NCBI RefSeq assembly: GCF_016595245.1
Contig: NZ_JAENHM010000060.1
Location: forward strand, 124,001 to 188,000
Source: Azospirillum endophyticum
GTDB taxonomy: Bacteria; Pseudomonadota; Alphaproteobacteria; Azospirillales; Azospirillaceae
Direction: 5' to 3'
Length of the DNA: 64,000 nucleotides
Part shown: positions 38,172 through 49,047 of the stretch, piece by piece
How the letters are laid out: the number at the start of each line of letters is the position of its first letter
Numbering within the stretch: position 1 is the first letter of the stretch
Notes under the pieces: model-generated
The model's input: the letters and a program-made list of their open reading frames with translations, nothing else
Told to the model about the DNA's origin: nothing
The model's database searches: none
Program-made: the position numbers and the translations under genes

Positions 38172-38861
38172 CTAGTCGAGGAAGGCGCAATGCCGTTCCA
38201 CGTACTGTGCGAGACCGAGCGTGTGTTCGCGGACGCGACGTTCCGCGAGATCGGCATCGCGGGCGGCCAGCGCCTCGATGATGTCCCGATGCTCGTGGAT
38301 GGACTGGTCGGCACGGTCGCCGAGGCCCATCGTCGCGCGGCGGATCGCACGCATATGGATGAAGAAGCGATCGGTCAGGTCCGAGATCAACGTGGAGCCC
38401 GAGGCCTGGACGATGCTTTGATGGAAGACGATGTTGGCGTCCGAATACTCGGCGACATGTTCCGCCAGTTCGGCCTTCGTGTATTTGTCGAACGCGGCGT
38501 GCAGGAGCTCCAGCTTGTCCGTGGTGGCGTTCTCGACGAACAGGCGTGCCGCCATGCCTTCCAGGGCGGCACATACCGTGATCATCTCCACCAGTTCGGC
38601 CTTCGTCTTGCGCACCACGAAGATCCCGCGCCGCGGCTGGGAGCGGATGAACCCCTCCTGTTCCAGCAGCGCCATCGCCTCGCGCACCGGGGTGCGGCTG
38701 ACACCCAACGCCTCGCACAGCCGGCGTTCGTCCAACCTGATCTCGCTGCTCTGGCCGTAGATGTTCATCTGCGTGATGGCCTGTCGCAGCGCTTGGTAGG
38801 CCTTCGCCTTGAAGCTCATCCCCTGTTCGAGGGGTTCGACACTGAATCTTTCTCGGTTCAT
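38172..38861 (-). CDS. GntR-family (FCD/FadR-type) regulator 1
   Basis: 229 residues from the ATG at 38861. Winged helix at residues 15-80 (LCEALGVSRTPVREAMALLE then GFIRSQPRRGIFV). The C-terminal FCD domain has metal-ligand histidines in NIVFHQSIV, and VREHTLGLAQYVERH near the end. It is about the same length as, and clearly paralogous to, the regulator at 60923. The group binds palindromes with a GT-n-AC core, matching the GGTATACC element 120-150 bases upstream of this gene. It is first in the GntR1-oxc-frc unit, so it likely controls itself and oxalate breakdown. Confidence 0.92.
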   Translation of the reverse strand: MNRERFSVEPLEQGMSFKAKAYQALRQAITQMNIYGQSSEIRLDERRLCEALGVSRTPVREAMALLEQEGFIRSQPRRGIFVVRKTKAELVEMITVCAALEGMAARLFVENATTDKLELLHAAFDKYTKAELAEHVAEYSDANIVFHQSIVQASGSTLISDLTDRFFIHMRAIRRATMGLGDRADQSIHEHRDIIEALAARDADLAERRVREHTLGLAQYVERHCAFLD

Positions 38862-38980
38862 CACGTTTCCGACCCTTTGCGCGCCGACGCCTTCGGCGCC
38901 GCTTGTTGTCGTGAGCGTTCCTGTGCGAGCGTTCGAATGATCGCCCCGTGCCCTTCGTCCTGAGTGGCGCGTCGTTTTGA

Positions 38981-39008
38981 ATTATCGATACGGTATACCA
39001 GATGCCAG
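38981..39008 (-). promoter_or_regulatory. Promoter/operator of GntR1-oxc-frc
   Basis: On the minus strand CTGGCA and GATAAT are 16 bases apart, and the spacer is filled by TCTGGTATACCGTATC. The central TGGTATACCA is a perfect palindrome. About 30 bases here agree with the element at 52931-52958 except for a few positions. Confidence 0.65.
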
Positions 39009-39155
39009 ACACCCGCAAGACCAATTGCGGGCACCTCGAACTATTTCTGCCGCAGACGGAGTTGCGGCCGGTTTTGTTCGATTTTCCTGGAACGTGCGCG
39101 ATAATCGCCCTAACTTGGCTGTCGATCGCGCGTTCCCCGGAGAGAAGGTCCGCAC

Positions 39156-39989
39156 ATGGCCGACACCCACCATTCGCCTAAGGCCGCAGACATGAAACCG
39201 TCCGACGCTGCCGAAGAGGCATCCGATCCGAACTTCATGACCTCGCTGGCCCGCGGCCTGTCGGTGATCCGCGCCTTCACGGAGCGCGAGCCGAACCTGA
39301 CGATCGCCGACATCGCCAAGATCACCGGACTGCCGCGGGCGGCGGCGCGGCGCTGCCTCTTGACGCTGATGCAGCTCGGCTATGCCGGATCGGACGGACG
39401 GACCTTCCATCTGAGGCCGAAGATCCTGGCGCTGGGCTATTCCTTCCTATCATCGGCTCCGCTGGCGACGATCCTCGACCCGCTGATCGAGCAGGTCAGC
39501 GGGGCGGTGCAGGAATCCTGCTCCGCCGCGGTTCTGGACGAGGACGACGTCGTCTATATCGCGCGTGCGGCGACCAAGCGGATCATGTCGGTCGGGCTGA
39601 ATGTCGGCAGCCGGCTGCCGGCCTACTGCACCTCGATGGGCCGCGTCCTGCTGGCGGCCTTGCCGGAGGCGGAGCTGGACAGCTATCTGGCGCGGGTACC
39701 GTTGAAGCCCTTCACCGAACGGACCATCACCGCGACCGACGCCCTGAAACGCGAACTGGAACGGGTGCGCGACCGTGGCTTCTCGCTGGTCGACCAGGAG
39801 CTGGAACTGGGATTGCGCTCCATCGCCGTGCCGATCAGCACCGCGGCCGGCGGCGTGATCGCGGCGATGAATGTCAGCGCCCAGGCAGCGCGCGTCACCT
39901 GTCCGGAGATGGAGCAGCAGTTCCTTCCGCAGTTGCAGCGTGCCGCGCAAGAGGCCCGGGTGCTGCTGGTGCGCTCACGGGGATTGTAA
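39156..39989 (+). CDS. IclR-family regulator (PcaR/PobR-like)
   Basis: 277 residues. Winged helix (FMTSLARGLSVIRAFTEREP, ITGLPRAAARRCLLTLMQLG) followed by the effector domain (YCTSMGRVLLAALPEAELDS, DRGFSLVDQELELGLRSIAV). It fits the PcaR/PcaU/PobR group that senses aromatic acids. It is divergent from GntR1, and both share the gap 38862-39155. Its target is not evident; it may be an inserted regulator rather than part of the oxalate set. Start ATG at 39156 behind ggagagaagg. Confidence 0.87.
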   Translation: MADTHHSPKAADMKPSDAAEEASDPNFMTSLARGLSVIRAFTEREPNLTIADIAKITGLPRAAARRCLLTLMQLGYAGSDGRTFHLRPKILALGYSFLSSAPLATILDPLIEQVSGAVQESCSAAVLDEDDVVYIARAATKRIMSVGLNVGSRLPAYCTSMGRVLLAALPEAELDSYLARVPLKPFTERTITATDALKRELERVRDRGFSLVDQELELGLRSIAVPISTAAGGVIAAMNVSAQAARVTCPEMEQQFLPQLQRAAQEARVLLVRSRGL

Positions 39990-40047
39990 AGGCGGGCAAT
40001 CATGCGCCCTCTCCTCCCATCCTGCGCATGGGCTCCTTTCTCTCTCC

Positions 40048-40968
40048 TTACAGGATCGTATCCGGCGAGATCGCCGTCAGCGCCGACTTGATCTTCGGCA
40101 CCATATGGTCGGCGAAAGCCCGCACCTTGGCCGGGACCAGCGCACGGTGGGGATAGAGCACGGCCAGCGTCACCGGCTCCGGCGGACAGTCCGGCAAGAC
40201 CGGGAGCAGCGCGCCGCTGGCCAGATGCTCCGCCACCTCCCACAGCGGCTTCATGGCGATGCCGCGGCCGTCGAGCGCCCAGCCGGTCAGCACGTCGCCG
40301 TCGTCGGCGTCGAAGCGGCCCGACACCGGCAGCTTCACCGGCTCACCGTTCTCCAGCACGCTCCATTGATATTGCTGGGTGCCGGGAAAACGCAGAAGCA
40401 GACAGTTGTGGCCCGACAGGTCGGCCGGCTTCCCGGGCTGCCCGCGCTCCGACAGGTAGGAGGGGGCGGCGACCAGAACGCGGCGGACATCGGCAATCTT
40501 GCGGACGACGAAACTGGAATCCTTCAGCGTCGCCATCCGCACCGCCACGTCCACCGCCTCGCGCAGCAGATCCAGCAGATGGTCGGACAGCCGCAGCCGC
40601 ACCTCCACCAGCGGGTGGGCGGCGCAGAAGTCCGGCACCAGCGGCGACAGGATGCGGCGGCCGAAGCCCAGCGGCGCCGTCACCCGCACGCTGCCCGACG
40701 GCACGCCGGATCCGGCGGCGATGCTGCTGTGGGCACGCTCCACCGCCTCCAGCACCTCCAGGCAGCTCTGGTAGAAATCCATGCCGGTTTCAGTGGCCTG
40801 GAGCTGCCGGGTCGTGCGGTTCAGCAGCCGGACGCCGAGATGGGCTTCCAACTGCTGGATGCGGTGGCTGACCATGGCCGGCGACATGCGCAGGTTCCGT
40901 CCGGCGGCCGACAGGCTGCCCAGCTCGACGACACGGACGAAGATGCGCATGTTCTCAAGCAACGCCAT
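40048..40968 (-). CDS. LysR-family transcriptional regulator
   Basis: 306 residues from the ATG at 40968 (MALLENMRIFVRVVELGSLS). N-terminal helix-turn-helix AAGRNLRMSPAMVSHRIQQL, then a substrate-binding-type domain (VRVTAPLGFGRRILSPLVPD, LLREAVDVAVRMATLKDSS). Resembles the DsdC/AllS/CrgA-like subgroup. Frames running on upstream through the gcl gene are read-through, not protein. It is 179 bases downstream of gcl on the same strand, behind the gcl terminator, so it has its own promoter. Target unknown, possibly gcl. Confidence 0.87.
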   Translation of the reverse strand: MALLENMRIFVRVVELGSLSAAGRNLRMSPAMVSHRIQQLEAHLGVRLLNRTTRQLQATETGMDFYQSCLEVLEAVERAHSSIAAGSGVPSGSVRVTAPLGFGRRILSPLVPDFCAAHPLVEVRLRLSDHLLDLLREAVDVAVRMATLKDSSFVVRKIADVRRVLVAAPSYLSERGQPGKPADLSGHNCLLLRFPGTQQYQWSVLENGEPVKLPVSGRFDADDGDVLTGWALDGRGIAMKPLWEVAEHLASGALLPVLPDCPPEPVTLAVLYPHRALVPAKVRAFADHMVPKIKSALTAISPDTIL

Positions 40969-41068
40969 GCTTGCGCGGACTCCCTGCCGGACCGGTTGGT
41001 TACGGGTGGAGACGGACGCTAGCACGGGTGTCGAGGGGAGGGGAATTCCGCGATGCAACAAGCCCGCC

Positions 41069-41109
41069 CAAACGAAAGCCGCCGGGGCGCATTGGCGCCC
41101 CGGCGGCTT
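41069..41109 (-). terminator. Terminator downstream of gcl
   Basis: A perfect 15-bp stem (aagccgccggggcgc / gcgccccggcggctt, 4-base loop attg) sits 39 bases after the gcl stop. On the minus strand a TTTCGTTT tract follows, which is enough for a moderate terminator. Confidence 0.75.
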
Positions 41110-41147
41110 CAGGCTGGATCGGACTGCGGCCGGACGGGATGGGGCCG

Positions 41148-42917
<1,770 letters not shown>

Positions 42918-43040
42918 CGCTCGACTCCTCACCAAACGCGATTGTTCCTGAAGACAGCTAAGCGCGCGGATGGTGGGTACGGCAAATCAACGGGTTGCCT
43001 TTTCCACAGGCTGGAAAGCGGCACCGAAAGGAGAAGGGCG

Positions 43041-43391
43041 TCAGCTGCCGCGATAGGTCGAGTAGGCCCAGGGCGAAACCAGAAGCGGCACATGGTAATG
43101 CTGGGTGACATCCTTGATGCCGAAGCGGAGCGGCACCTCGTCGATGAAGTCCGGGCCATCGCCGGAGATCACGCCGATGCGGCGGAAATAGTCGCCGGCC
43201 AGGAACAGCAGTTCGTAGCGGCCGATCTTGAAGTCCTCGCCCTGCAGGGCCGGCGCGTCGAGCCGGCCGTCGGCGTTCGTTGTGAACTCGCCGAGAACGG
43301 CGCCGGTGTCGAGCGAGGTCAGGCGGATGCGCAGGCCCGGCGCCGGGCGGCCGGCGGCGATGTCGAGGACGTGGGTGGTCAGGCGGCCCAT
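43041..43391 (-). CDS. hiuH: 5-hydroxyisourate hydrolase (transthyretin-like)
   Basis: 116 residues from the ATG at 43391 (MGRLTTHVLDIAAGRPAPGL), which GGAG precedes; MET 15 bases upstream is the alternative. The TLP signature YRGS closes the protein, TTHVLD carries the active-site histidine, and DVTQHYHVPLLVSPWAYSTY fits. It hydrolyses 5-hydroxyisourate, the urate oxidase product, to OHCU. The next two enzymes of the route, UraD and PuuE, are on the other side of the repeat, divergently arranged. Confidence 0.93.
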   Translation of the reverse strand: MGRLTTHVLDIAAGRPAPGLRIRLTSLDTGAVLGEFTTNADGRLDAPALQGEDFKIGRYELLFLAGDYFRRIGVISGDGPDFIDEVPLRFGIKDVTQHYHVPLLVSPWAYSTYRGS

Positions 43392-43429
43392 GGGTGCGGT
43401 CTCCATTTTTCAGGCGTCGTCCGACGATA

Positions 43430-43605
43430 CCCCCACCCTGACCCTCTCCCGCTCTCAGCGGACCTATGGTCCGCCTGCCGCGTCAGCACAAAGCGAAGCT
43501 TTGTGCGAGAGCTGGGCGGGAGAGGGAATTGGACCTTTGTCGGCGTTCGGCGGCAGTCCCTCCCCCGCCCAGCGGGGGAGGTTAGGTGGGGGCATCGTCA
43601 GCCGA
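43430..43605. repeat. GC-rich mosaic repeat, left of puuE
   Basis: A compound element in the 383-base gap between hiuH and puuE. The right part (from about 43531: acctttgtcggcgttcggcg, then cctcccccgcccagcggggg) is the inverted copy of the element at 45229-45297. The left part is a similar palindrome interrupted by two small hairpins, gcggacc-tat-ggtccgc and cacaaag-cga-agctttgtg. The rest of the gap shows no gene. Confidence 0.75.
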
Positions 43606-43774
43606 CGACATTTCACGACTGACAGCTTAAGCGCATCCGCCCTGCCCTGCCCACCCGTCCAGATCCGGAAACTGTCTTCGGCCGCCGGACGCCAATCGGC
43701 CGGTTGAACCCCCTGCCGCCAATGGCTTAGCGTAGGTCCCGCTTCGACCGCAGCGCGAAAAGGGCGAGACGACG

Positions 43775-44692
43775 ATGACCGGCACCGCTTATCCCCGCGA
43801 CATGATCGGCTATGGCGCCACGCCGCCGCAGGCCAACTGGCCGGGCGGCGCCCGGGTGGCGGTGCAGTTCGTCATCAATTACGAGGAGGGCGGCGAGAAC
43901 TGCGTCCTTCACGGCGACGCCGCGTCGGAGGCCTTCCTGTCGGAGATCGTCGGCGCCCAGCCGATCCCCGGTGCCCGCCACATGAACATGGAGTCGATCT
44001 ACGAATACGGCTCGCGCGCCGGCTTCTGGCGGCTGCACCGCCTGTTCACCGAACGCAACCTGCCGGTCACCGTCTACGGCGTCGCCATGGCGCTGGAGCG
44101 CAATCCGGAGGTGGTCGCCGCGATGAAGGCCGCCGGTTGGGAGATCGCCACCCATGGCTGGCGCTGGATCGACTACCAGCATCTGCCGGCCGAGGTGGAG
44201 CGCGAGCACATGCTGCGCGCCATCGAGGTCCACACCCGCGTGACCGGGGAACGCCCGCTCGGCTGGTATCTCGGGCGGTGCAGCCCGAACACCTGGCGGC
44301 TGGTCGCCGAGGAGGGCGGCTTCGTCTACAACGCCGATTCCTATGCCGACGATCTGCCCTATTGGGACGACAGCCATGGCCGGCCGCAGTTGATCGTGCC
44401 CTACACGCTCGACGCCAACGACATGCGCTTCGCGACGAACCAGGGCTTCAACAGCGGCGACCAGTTCTTCGCCTACCTGAAGGACAGCTTCGACACGCTC
44501 TATGCCGAGGGGGAGACGTCGCCGAAGATGATGTCCATCGGGCTGCACTGCCGTCTGGTCGGGCGGCCCGGCCGCGCGGCGGCGCTGGCGCGCTTCCTCG
44601 ACTATGTGCGCGGCCATGACAGGGCATGGGTGGCGACCCGGCTCGACATCGCCCGCCACTGGATCGCCGAACACCCCTACACCGCGAAGTGA
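43775..44692 (+). CDS. puuE: Allantoinase, polysaccharide deacetylase-type (PuuE)
   Basis: 305 residues. Starts MTGTAYPRDMIGYGATPPQA and has the PuuE features FVINYEEGGENCVLHGD, SRAGFWRLHRLF, EIATHGWRWIDYQHL and GWYLGRCSPNTWRL. It is the non-zinc-amidohydrolase allantoinase that converts allantoin to allantoate. It overlaps UraD's context: 8 bases separate the two genes, and they sit between inverted repeats. No allantoicase or ureidoglycolate enzymes are visible in the window. Confidence 0.95.
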   Translation: MTGTAYPRDMIGYGATPPQANWPGGARVAVQFVINYEEGGENCVLHGDAASEAFLSEIVGAQPIPGARHMNMESIYEYGSRAGFWRLHRLFTERNLPVTVYGVAMALERNPEVVAAMKAAGWEIATHGWRWIDYQHLPAEVEREHMLRAIEVHTRVTGERPLGWYLGRCSPNTWRLVAEEGGFVYNADSYADDLPYWDDSHGRPQLIVPYTLDANDMRFATNQGFNSGDQFFAYLKDSFDTLYAEGETSPKMMSIGLHCRLVGRPGRAAALARFLDYVRGHDRAWVATRLDIARHWIAEHPYTAK

Positions 44693-44700
44693 GAGCGCAG

Positions 44701-45213
44701 ATGCCCTACAGCCTTGACGACCTGAACCAGATGGACCGCGCCGCCTTCGTCGCGGCGCTGGGCGCGGTGTTCGAGGAAAGCCCCTGGGTGGCCGAGGCCG
44801 CCTGGGACAAGCGCCCCTTCGCCGATGCCGGCGCCCTGCGCGCGGCGATGACCGGCATCGTGCGCGCGGCGGGGACGGAGCGGCAGCGCGCGCTGATCCT
44901 GTCCCACCCCGACCTCGCCGACCGTGCCAGCCGCCCGGCCAACCTGACTGCCTTCTCGCAGACCGAGCAGGCCAGGGCCGGCCTGAACGAGTTGACCGAG
45001 GCGGAGGCCCAGGAGCAGCGCGAGCTGAACCGGGCCTACCGCGAACGCTTCGGCTTCCCCTTCATCATGGCGGTACGCTTCAGCAGCAAGCAGGAGATCC
45101 TGGCGGCGATGCGCGAGCGCGTGGCGAACGAGCCTGAGGTGGAGTTCGGCCGGGCGCTGGAGGAAATCTACAAGATCGCCGGCTTCCGGCTGGATGATCT
45201 GGTGGTGGGATAG
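44701..45213 (+). CDS. uraD: OHCU decarboxylase
   Basis: 170 residues. MPYSLDDLNQMDRAAFVAAL is the usual start; the catalytic histidine is in LSHPDLADR (about residue 70), and SRPANLTAFSQTEQARAGLN and YRERFGFPFIMAVRF complete the family pattern. It decarboxylates 2-oxo-4-hydroxy-4-carboxy-5-ureidoimidazoline to S-allantoin. Downstream of puuE by 8 bases, so co-transcribed. Together with HiuH it covers urate to allantoin; the urate oxidase itself is not in the window. Confidence 0.95.
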   Translation: MPYSLDDLNQMDRAAFVAALGAVFEESPWVAEAAWDKRPFADAGALRAAMTGIVRAAGTERQRALILSHPDLADRASRPANLTAFSQTEQARAGLNELTEAEAQEQRELNRAYRERFGFPFIMAVRFSSKQEILAAMRERVANEPEVEFGRALEEIYKIAGFRLDDLVVG

Positions 45214-45228
45214 CGTCGGCTCCGATTG

Positions 45229-45345
45229 CCCCCACCTAACCTCCCCCGCTGGGCGGGGGAGGAACTGCCGCCGAACGCCGACAAAGGTCCAATTCCCTCC
45301 CCCGCCCAGCGGGGGAGGGTCAGGGTGGGGGCATCGTCAGCCTAC
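45229..45345. repeat. GC-rich mosaic repeat, right of uraD
   Basis: Holds cctcccccgctgggcggggg, then gccgccgaacgccgacaaag, then cctcccccgcccagcggggg and a gtcagggtgggggcatcgtc end. The first half is the inverted copy of 43531-43600, so the puuE-uraD pair lies between inverted repeats of about 65 bp. Confidence 0.75.
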
Positions 45346-45354
45346 GTCTCTCCC

Positions 45355-45394
45355 AAAAAACAAAGCGCGCCGCCCCATCGGAGCAGCGCGCTTT
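45355..45394 (-). terminator. Terminator of the pnt operon
   Basis: A 9-bp stem aaagcgcgc / gcgcgcttt with a 15-base loop, followed on the minus strand by G then six T. It is 18 bases after the pntB stop codon. Confidence 0.8.
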
Positions 45395-45412
45395 TTCCTG
45401 CAAAAGTATCAG

Positions 45413-46807
45413 TTACGCTTCCATCGCCTTGACGACCTCTTCGGTGACCTTCTTGGCGTCGCCGAACAGCATCATGGTGTTGGGGCGGAAGAACAGCTCG
45501 TTCTCGACACCGGCATAGCCGGCGGCCATGCCGCGCTTGATGAAGAACACCGTCTTGGCCTTCTCCACATCCAGGATCGGCATGCCGTAGATGGCGCTCG
45601 ACGGGTCGGTCTTGGCGGCCGGATTGGTCACGTCGTTGGCGCCGATGACGAAGGCGACGTCCGCCGTGCCGAAGTCGCGGTTGATGTCCTCCAGTTCGAA
45701 CACCTCGTCGTAGGGCACGTTGGCCTCGGCCAGCAGCACGTTCATGTGACCGGGCATGCGGCCCGCCACCGGGTGGATGGCGTATTTCACGTCCACGCCT
45801 TCGTGCTTCAGGCTGTCGGCCATCTCGCGCAGGGCATGCTGGGCCTGGGCCACCGCCATGCCGTAGCCCGGCACGACGATCACCGACTGGGCGTTCTTCA
45901 TGATGTAGGCGGCGTCCTCGGCCGAGCCGGCCTTGACCGAACCCTGCGGACCCTTGGCGCCGGCCGCGGCACCCGCCGCCTCGCCGCCGAAGCCGCCGAG
46001 GATGACGTTGAAGATCGAGCGGTTCATGCCCTTGCACATGATGTAGGACAGGATCGCGCCCGAGGACCCCACCAGCGCGCCGGTGATGATCAGCAGGTTG
46101 TTCTGCAGGGTGAAGCCGATGCCGCAGGCCGCCCAGCCCGAATAGCTGTTCAGCATCGAGATGACCACCGGCATGTCGGCGCCGCCGATCGGCAGGATCA
46201 GCAGGAAGCCCAGCGCCAGCGCCACGACGACGATCAGCCACATCGCGGCGTCGGCGTTCGACTGGACCAGCCAGCCGATCAGGATGACGGTCAGCACGCC
46301 GAGCGCCGCGTTCAGCGGATGCTGCATCGGGAAGACCAGCGGCTTGCCGGTGACCAGACCCTGGAGCTTGGCGAAGGCGACGATGGAGCCGGTGAAGGTG
46401 ATCGCGCCGACCGCGGTGCCCAGCGCCATCTCGATCAGCGAGCCCTTGGCGATGGCGCCGCGGACGCCGATGCCGTAGGCCTCCGGCGAGTAGAAGGCGG
46501 CCAGCGCGACGAAGACGGCAGCGAGGCCGACCAGAGAGTGGAAGGCGGCGACGAGCTGCGGCAGCGCCGTCATCTCGATCTTCTTGGCGACGACATAGCC
46601 GATGGCGCCGCCGATGGCGATGCCGAGCACGATCATCCAATAGGACTGGACGATGGGAGAAGCCAGCGTGGTTAGGATGGCGATGGTCATGCCGACCATG
46701 CCGTAGATGTTGCCCTGGCGCGAGGTCTCCGGGCTACTGAGCCCGCGCAGCGCCATGATGAAGCAGATGGAGGCGACGAGGTAGAGAAGGGCCGACAAGG
46801 TTTCCAT
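45413..46807 (-). CDS. pntB: Proton-translocating transhydrogenase beta subunit
   Basis: 464 residues with about eight membrane helices, then the NADP(H)-binding domain. NADP motif VVPGYGMAVAQAQHALREMA; GRMPGHMNVLLAEANVPYDE and AFVIGANDVTNPAAKTDPSS follow, standard for PntB. It works with PntAA and PntAB in the inner membrane to move hydride from NADH to NADP+ with proton entry. Last gene of the operon, 4 bases after PntAB, with a good terminator behind. Confidence 0.96.
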   Translation of the reverse strand: METLSALLYLVASICFIMALRGLSSPETSRQGNIYGMVGMTIAILTTLASPIVQSYWMIVLGIAIGGAIGYVVAKKIEMTALPQLVAAFHSLVGLAAVFVALAAFYSPEAYGIGVRGAIAKGSLIEMALGTAVGAITFTGSIVAFAKLQGLVTGKPLVFPMQHPLNAALGVLTVILIGWLVQSNADAAMWLIVVVALALGFLLILPIGGADMPVVISMLNSYSGWAACGIGFTLQNNLLIITGALVGSSGAILSYIMCKGMNRSIFNVILGGFGGEAAGAAAGAKGPQGSVKAGSAEDAAYIMKNAQSVIVVPGYGMAVAQAQHALREMADSLKHEGVDVKYAIHPVAGRMPGHMNVLLAEANVPYDEVFELEDINRDFGTADVAFVIGANDVTNPAAKTDPSSAIYGMPILDVEKAKTVFFIKRGMAAGYAGVENELFFRPNTMMLFGDAKKVTEEVVKAMEA

Positions 46808-46811
46808 GGTC

Positions 46812-47231
46812 TTACTTGCCCTTCTTCTTGAACATGGAGAGCATGCGCTGGGTCACCAGGAAGCCGCCGAAGATGTTGACGGACGCCAGGATGACGGCGA
46901 GGAATCCCAGGACCTTGGAGAAGCCGAAACCGGCCGGGCCGGCGGCGACCAGCGCGCCGACGATGATCACCGACGACACGGCGTTGGTGACGGCCATCAG
47001 CGGCGAGTGCAGGGCCGGGGTGACGCGCCAGACGACGTAGTAGCCGACGAAGCAGGCGAGCACGAGCACCGTCAGGCCGGTGACGAAGAAGCTGCCGTGG
47101 CTGGCCGCCTCGGTCACCGGGACCGGCGACAGCTGCGCCACCTGCACGGCCAGCGCGTCGACCTGGTTGGTCAGCGCCGCCAGGGTCTGGCGGAACGCGG
47201 CGATGTTGCTTGCGGGATCCGGGTGTTCCAT
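46812..47231 (-). CDS. pntAB: Transhydrogenase alpha-2 subunit
   Basis: 139 residues. This is the membrane part of PntA, split off as in many alphaproteobacteria: three or four helices (SFFVTGLTVLVLACFVGYYV, RVTPALHSPLMAVTNAVSSV, VLGFLAVILASVNIFGGFLV). RMLSMFKKKGK closes the chain. The N-terminal tail (MEHPDPASNIAAFRQTLAAL) is soluble. It sits 13 bases after the PntAA stop. Confidence 0.95.
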   Translation of the reverse strand: MEHPDPASNIAAFRQTLAALTNQVDALAVQVAQLSPVPVTEAASHGSFFVTGLTVLVLACFVGYYVVWRVTPALHSPLMAVTNAVSSVIIVGALVAAGPAGFGFSKVLGFLAVILASVNIFGGFLVTQRMLSMFKKKGK

Positions 47232-47244
47232 GGGATCCGCCTCC

Positions 47245-48414
47245 TCACGCGGGTTGCGCTTCGCGGGCGTCCGCGAAGGCAGGATGCACGACGGCGCCGT
47301 CGCGGGTCAGAGCGATGGCCTTGACGATCTCGTCGTCCCAGTTGACGGCGACACCGGTCTCTTTTCCATGCAGCGCCGTCAGCAGCGCCAGCAGGTTCTT
47401 GGCGTAGAGCAGCGAGGCGCTCTCGGCGATGCGGCTGGCGTAGTTGGCATGGCCGACGATCTTCACGCCGTTGGCCGTGGTCACCACCTCGCCCAGCTTG
47501 GAGCCCTCGACGTTGCCGCCCTGCTCCACCGCAAGGTCGATGATCACAGACCCCGGCTTCATCGACGCCACATGCTCCGCCGTCACCAGGATCGGCGCCT
47601 TGCGGCCGGGGATCAGCGCGGTGGTGATGACGAGATCCTGCTTCTTGATGTGCTCGGCGACCAAGGCCGCCTGCTGGCGCTTGTAGTCGTCCGACATCTC
47701 CTTGGCATAGCCGCCGGCGGTCTCCGCCTGCTTGAACTCGTCATTCTCGACCGCGACGAAGCTGCCGCCCAGCGACTGCACCTGCTCCTTCACCGCCGGG
47801 CGCACGTCGGTGGCCGAGACGATGGCGCCGAGCCGCTTGGCGGTGGCGATGGCCTGGAGGCCGGCAACGCCGACGCCCATGATGAAGGCTCTAGCCGGCG
47901 GCACGGTGCCGGCGGCGGTCATCATCATCGGGAAGGCGCGGCCATACTCGCTGGCCGCATCGACGACGGCCTTGTAGCCGGCGAGGTTGGCCTGGGAGGA
48001 CAACACGTCCATGACCTGGGCGCGGGTGATGCGCGGCATGAACTCCATGGCGAAGGCGTTCACGCCGGCATCGGCATAGGCCTTCACATGGTCGCGGCTG
48101 TTGTAGGGATTGAGGATGGCGAACAGCAACGCGCCCTTGCGGAGCAGCGCCAACTCATCGACATCCCCTTCGCCGGCGATCAGCGGCCGCTGCACCTTCA
48201 GCACGATGTCGGCATCGGCCAGTGCCGATGCCTGGTCGGCGGCGATGGCGGCCCCCGCCGCCTCGTAGGCCGCGTCGGTGATGCTGGAACCGAGGCCGGC
48301 TCCGCTTTCGACCACCACGTCCAGTCCGAGGGCCTTTAATTTTTTCACGGTTTCGGGAGACGCGGCGACGCGGCGCTCGCCCGGGCGGCGCTCCCTGGGT
48401 ATCGCGATCTTCAT
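47245..48414 (-). CDS. pntAA: Transhydrogenase alpha-1 subunit, NAD-binding
   Basis: 389 residues. Starts MKIAIPRERRPGERRVAASP, the alanine dehydrogenase/PNT N-domain, and has the NAD motif GVGVAGLQAIATAKRLGA. PGRKAPILVTAEHVASMKPG and VDLAVEQGGNVEGSKLGE follow. It is the peripheral NAD(H)-binding subunit. 150 bases separate it from CBS1 upstream on the same strand, so it may be read through from the panE2-CBS promoter or have its own. Confidence 0.95.
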   Translation of the reverse strand: MKIAIPRERRPGERRVAASPETVKKLKALGLDVVVESGAGLGSSITDAAYEAAGAAIAADQASALADADIVLKVQRPLIAGEGDVDELALLRKGALLFAILNPYNSRDHVKAYADAGVNAFAMEFMPRITRAQVMDVLSSQANLAGYKAVVDAASEYGRAFPMMMTAAGTVPPARAFIMGVGVAGLQAIATAKRLGAIVSATDVRPAVKEQVQSLGGSFVAVENDEFKQAETAGGYAKEMSDDYKRQQAALVAEHIKKQDLVITTALIPGRKAPILVTAEHVASMKPGSVIIDLAVEQGGNVEGSKLGEVVTTANGVKIVGHANYASRIAESASLLYAKNLLALLTALHGKETGVAVNWDDEIVKAIALTRDGAVVHPAFADAREAQPA

Positions 48415-48564
48415 GTCGTTTGCTTTCGAAGGCCGGCCATGGCGGCGGGCAATAATCGGCCCGCTTCCGGGCCAGGGCCGGGCCAGGGTCGGATCAGGGC
48501 GGGCAAGCGCCGAAGCGGCAGATCAGATGGGGCGGCGGATGCGTGCCGGCCCCACCCGCAGCAC

Positions 48565-49047
48565 TCACTGGTTGGCGACGACCGGGAAGTCCCAGCTCTC
48601 CGCGGCCGTGGCGGCCGCCGCAGCGGCGACGGGCAAACCCTCGCCCGACAGCTCTTCCAACTGGCGGCGGATCAGGTCGCGGACGCTGACGACGCCGACC
48701 AGGGTCGTCCCCTCCAGCACCGGGACATGACGGATGCCGTGCTGGTCCATCAGGCTCAGCACATGGCGCACCGGATCGGACGGGCTGCAGCAATAGGGAT
48801 CGCGCGTCATCAGCGCCGATACCGGCTGCTCCAGGATCGCCGGCCCGCGGTCGACCAGCGCGCGGACGACATCGCGTTCGGAAATGACGCCGACCACCGT
48901 GTTGCCTTCGGTGCGGCAGACGTCCTTGACCACCAGCGCGCCGGTGTTCTCCGCCTTCATCAGGCGCAGCGCGGTGGTCACCGTTTCATTGATGCGCACC
49001 ATGCCGATGCGCGTACCCTTCTTGCGGAGAATGTCCTCGACCTTCAT
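48565..49047 (-). CDS. Stand-alone CBS-pair protein (CBS1)
   Basis: 160 residues, two CBS motifs. The first ends in ALVVKDVCRTEGNTVVGVIS, with ERDVVRALVDRG; the second has MDQHGIRHVPVLEGTTLVGV, then SVRDLI. This fold binds adenosyl ligands (AMP, ATP, NAD or SAM) in a Bateman module. It is closely related to the gene at 54321 (the block ALVVKDVCRTEGNT is identical). It lies between the PanE2-like gene and pntAA on the same strand. A role as energy sensor for the transhydrogenase or reductase is an inference from position. Confidence 0.88.
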   Translation of the reverse strand: MKVEDILRKKGTRIGMVRINETVTTALRLMKAENTGALVVKDVCRTEGNTVVGVISERDVVRALVDRGPAILEQPVSALMTRDPYCCSPSDPVRHVLSLMDQHGIRHVPVLEGTTLVGVVSVRDLIRRQLEELSGEGLPVAAAAAATAAESWDFPVVANQ

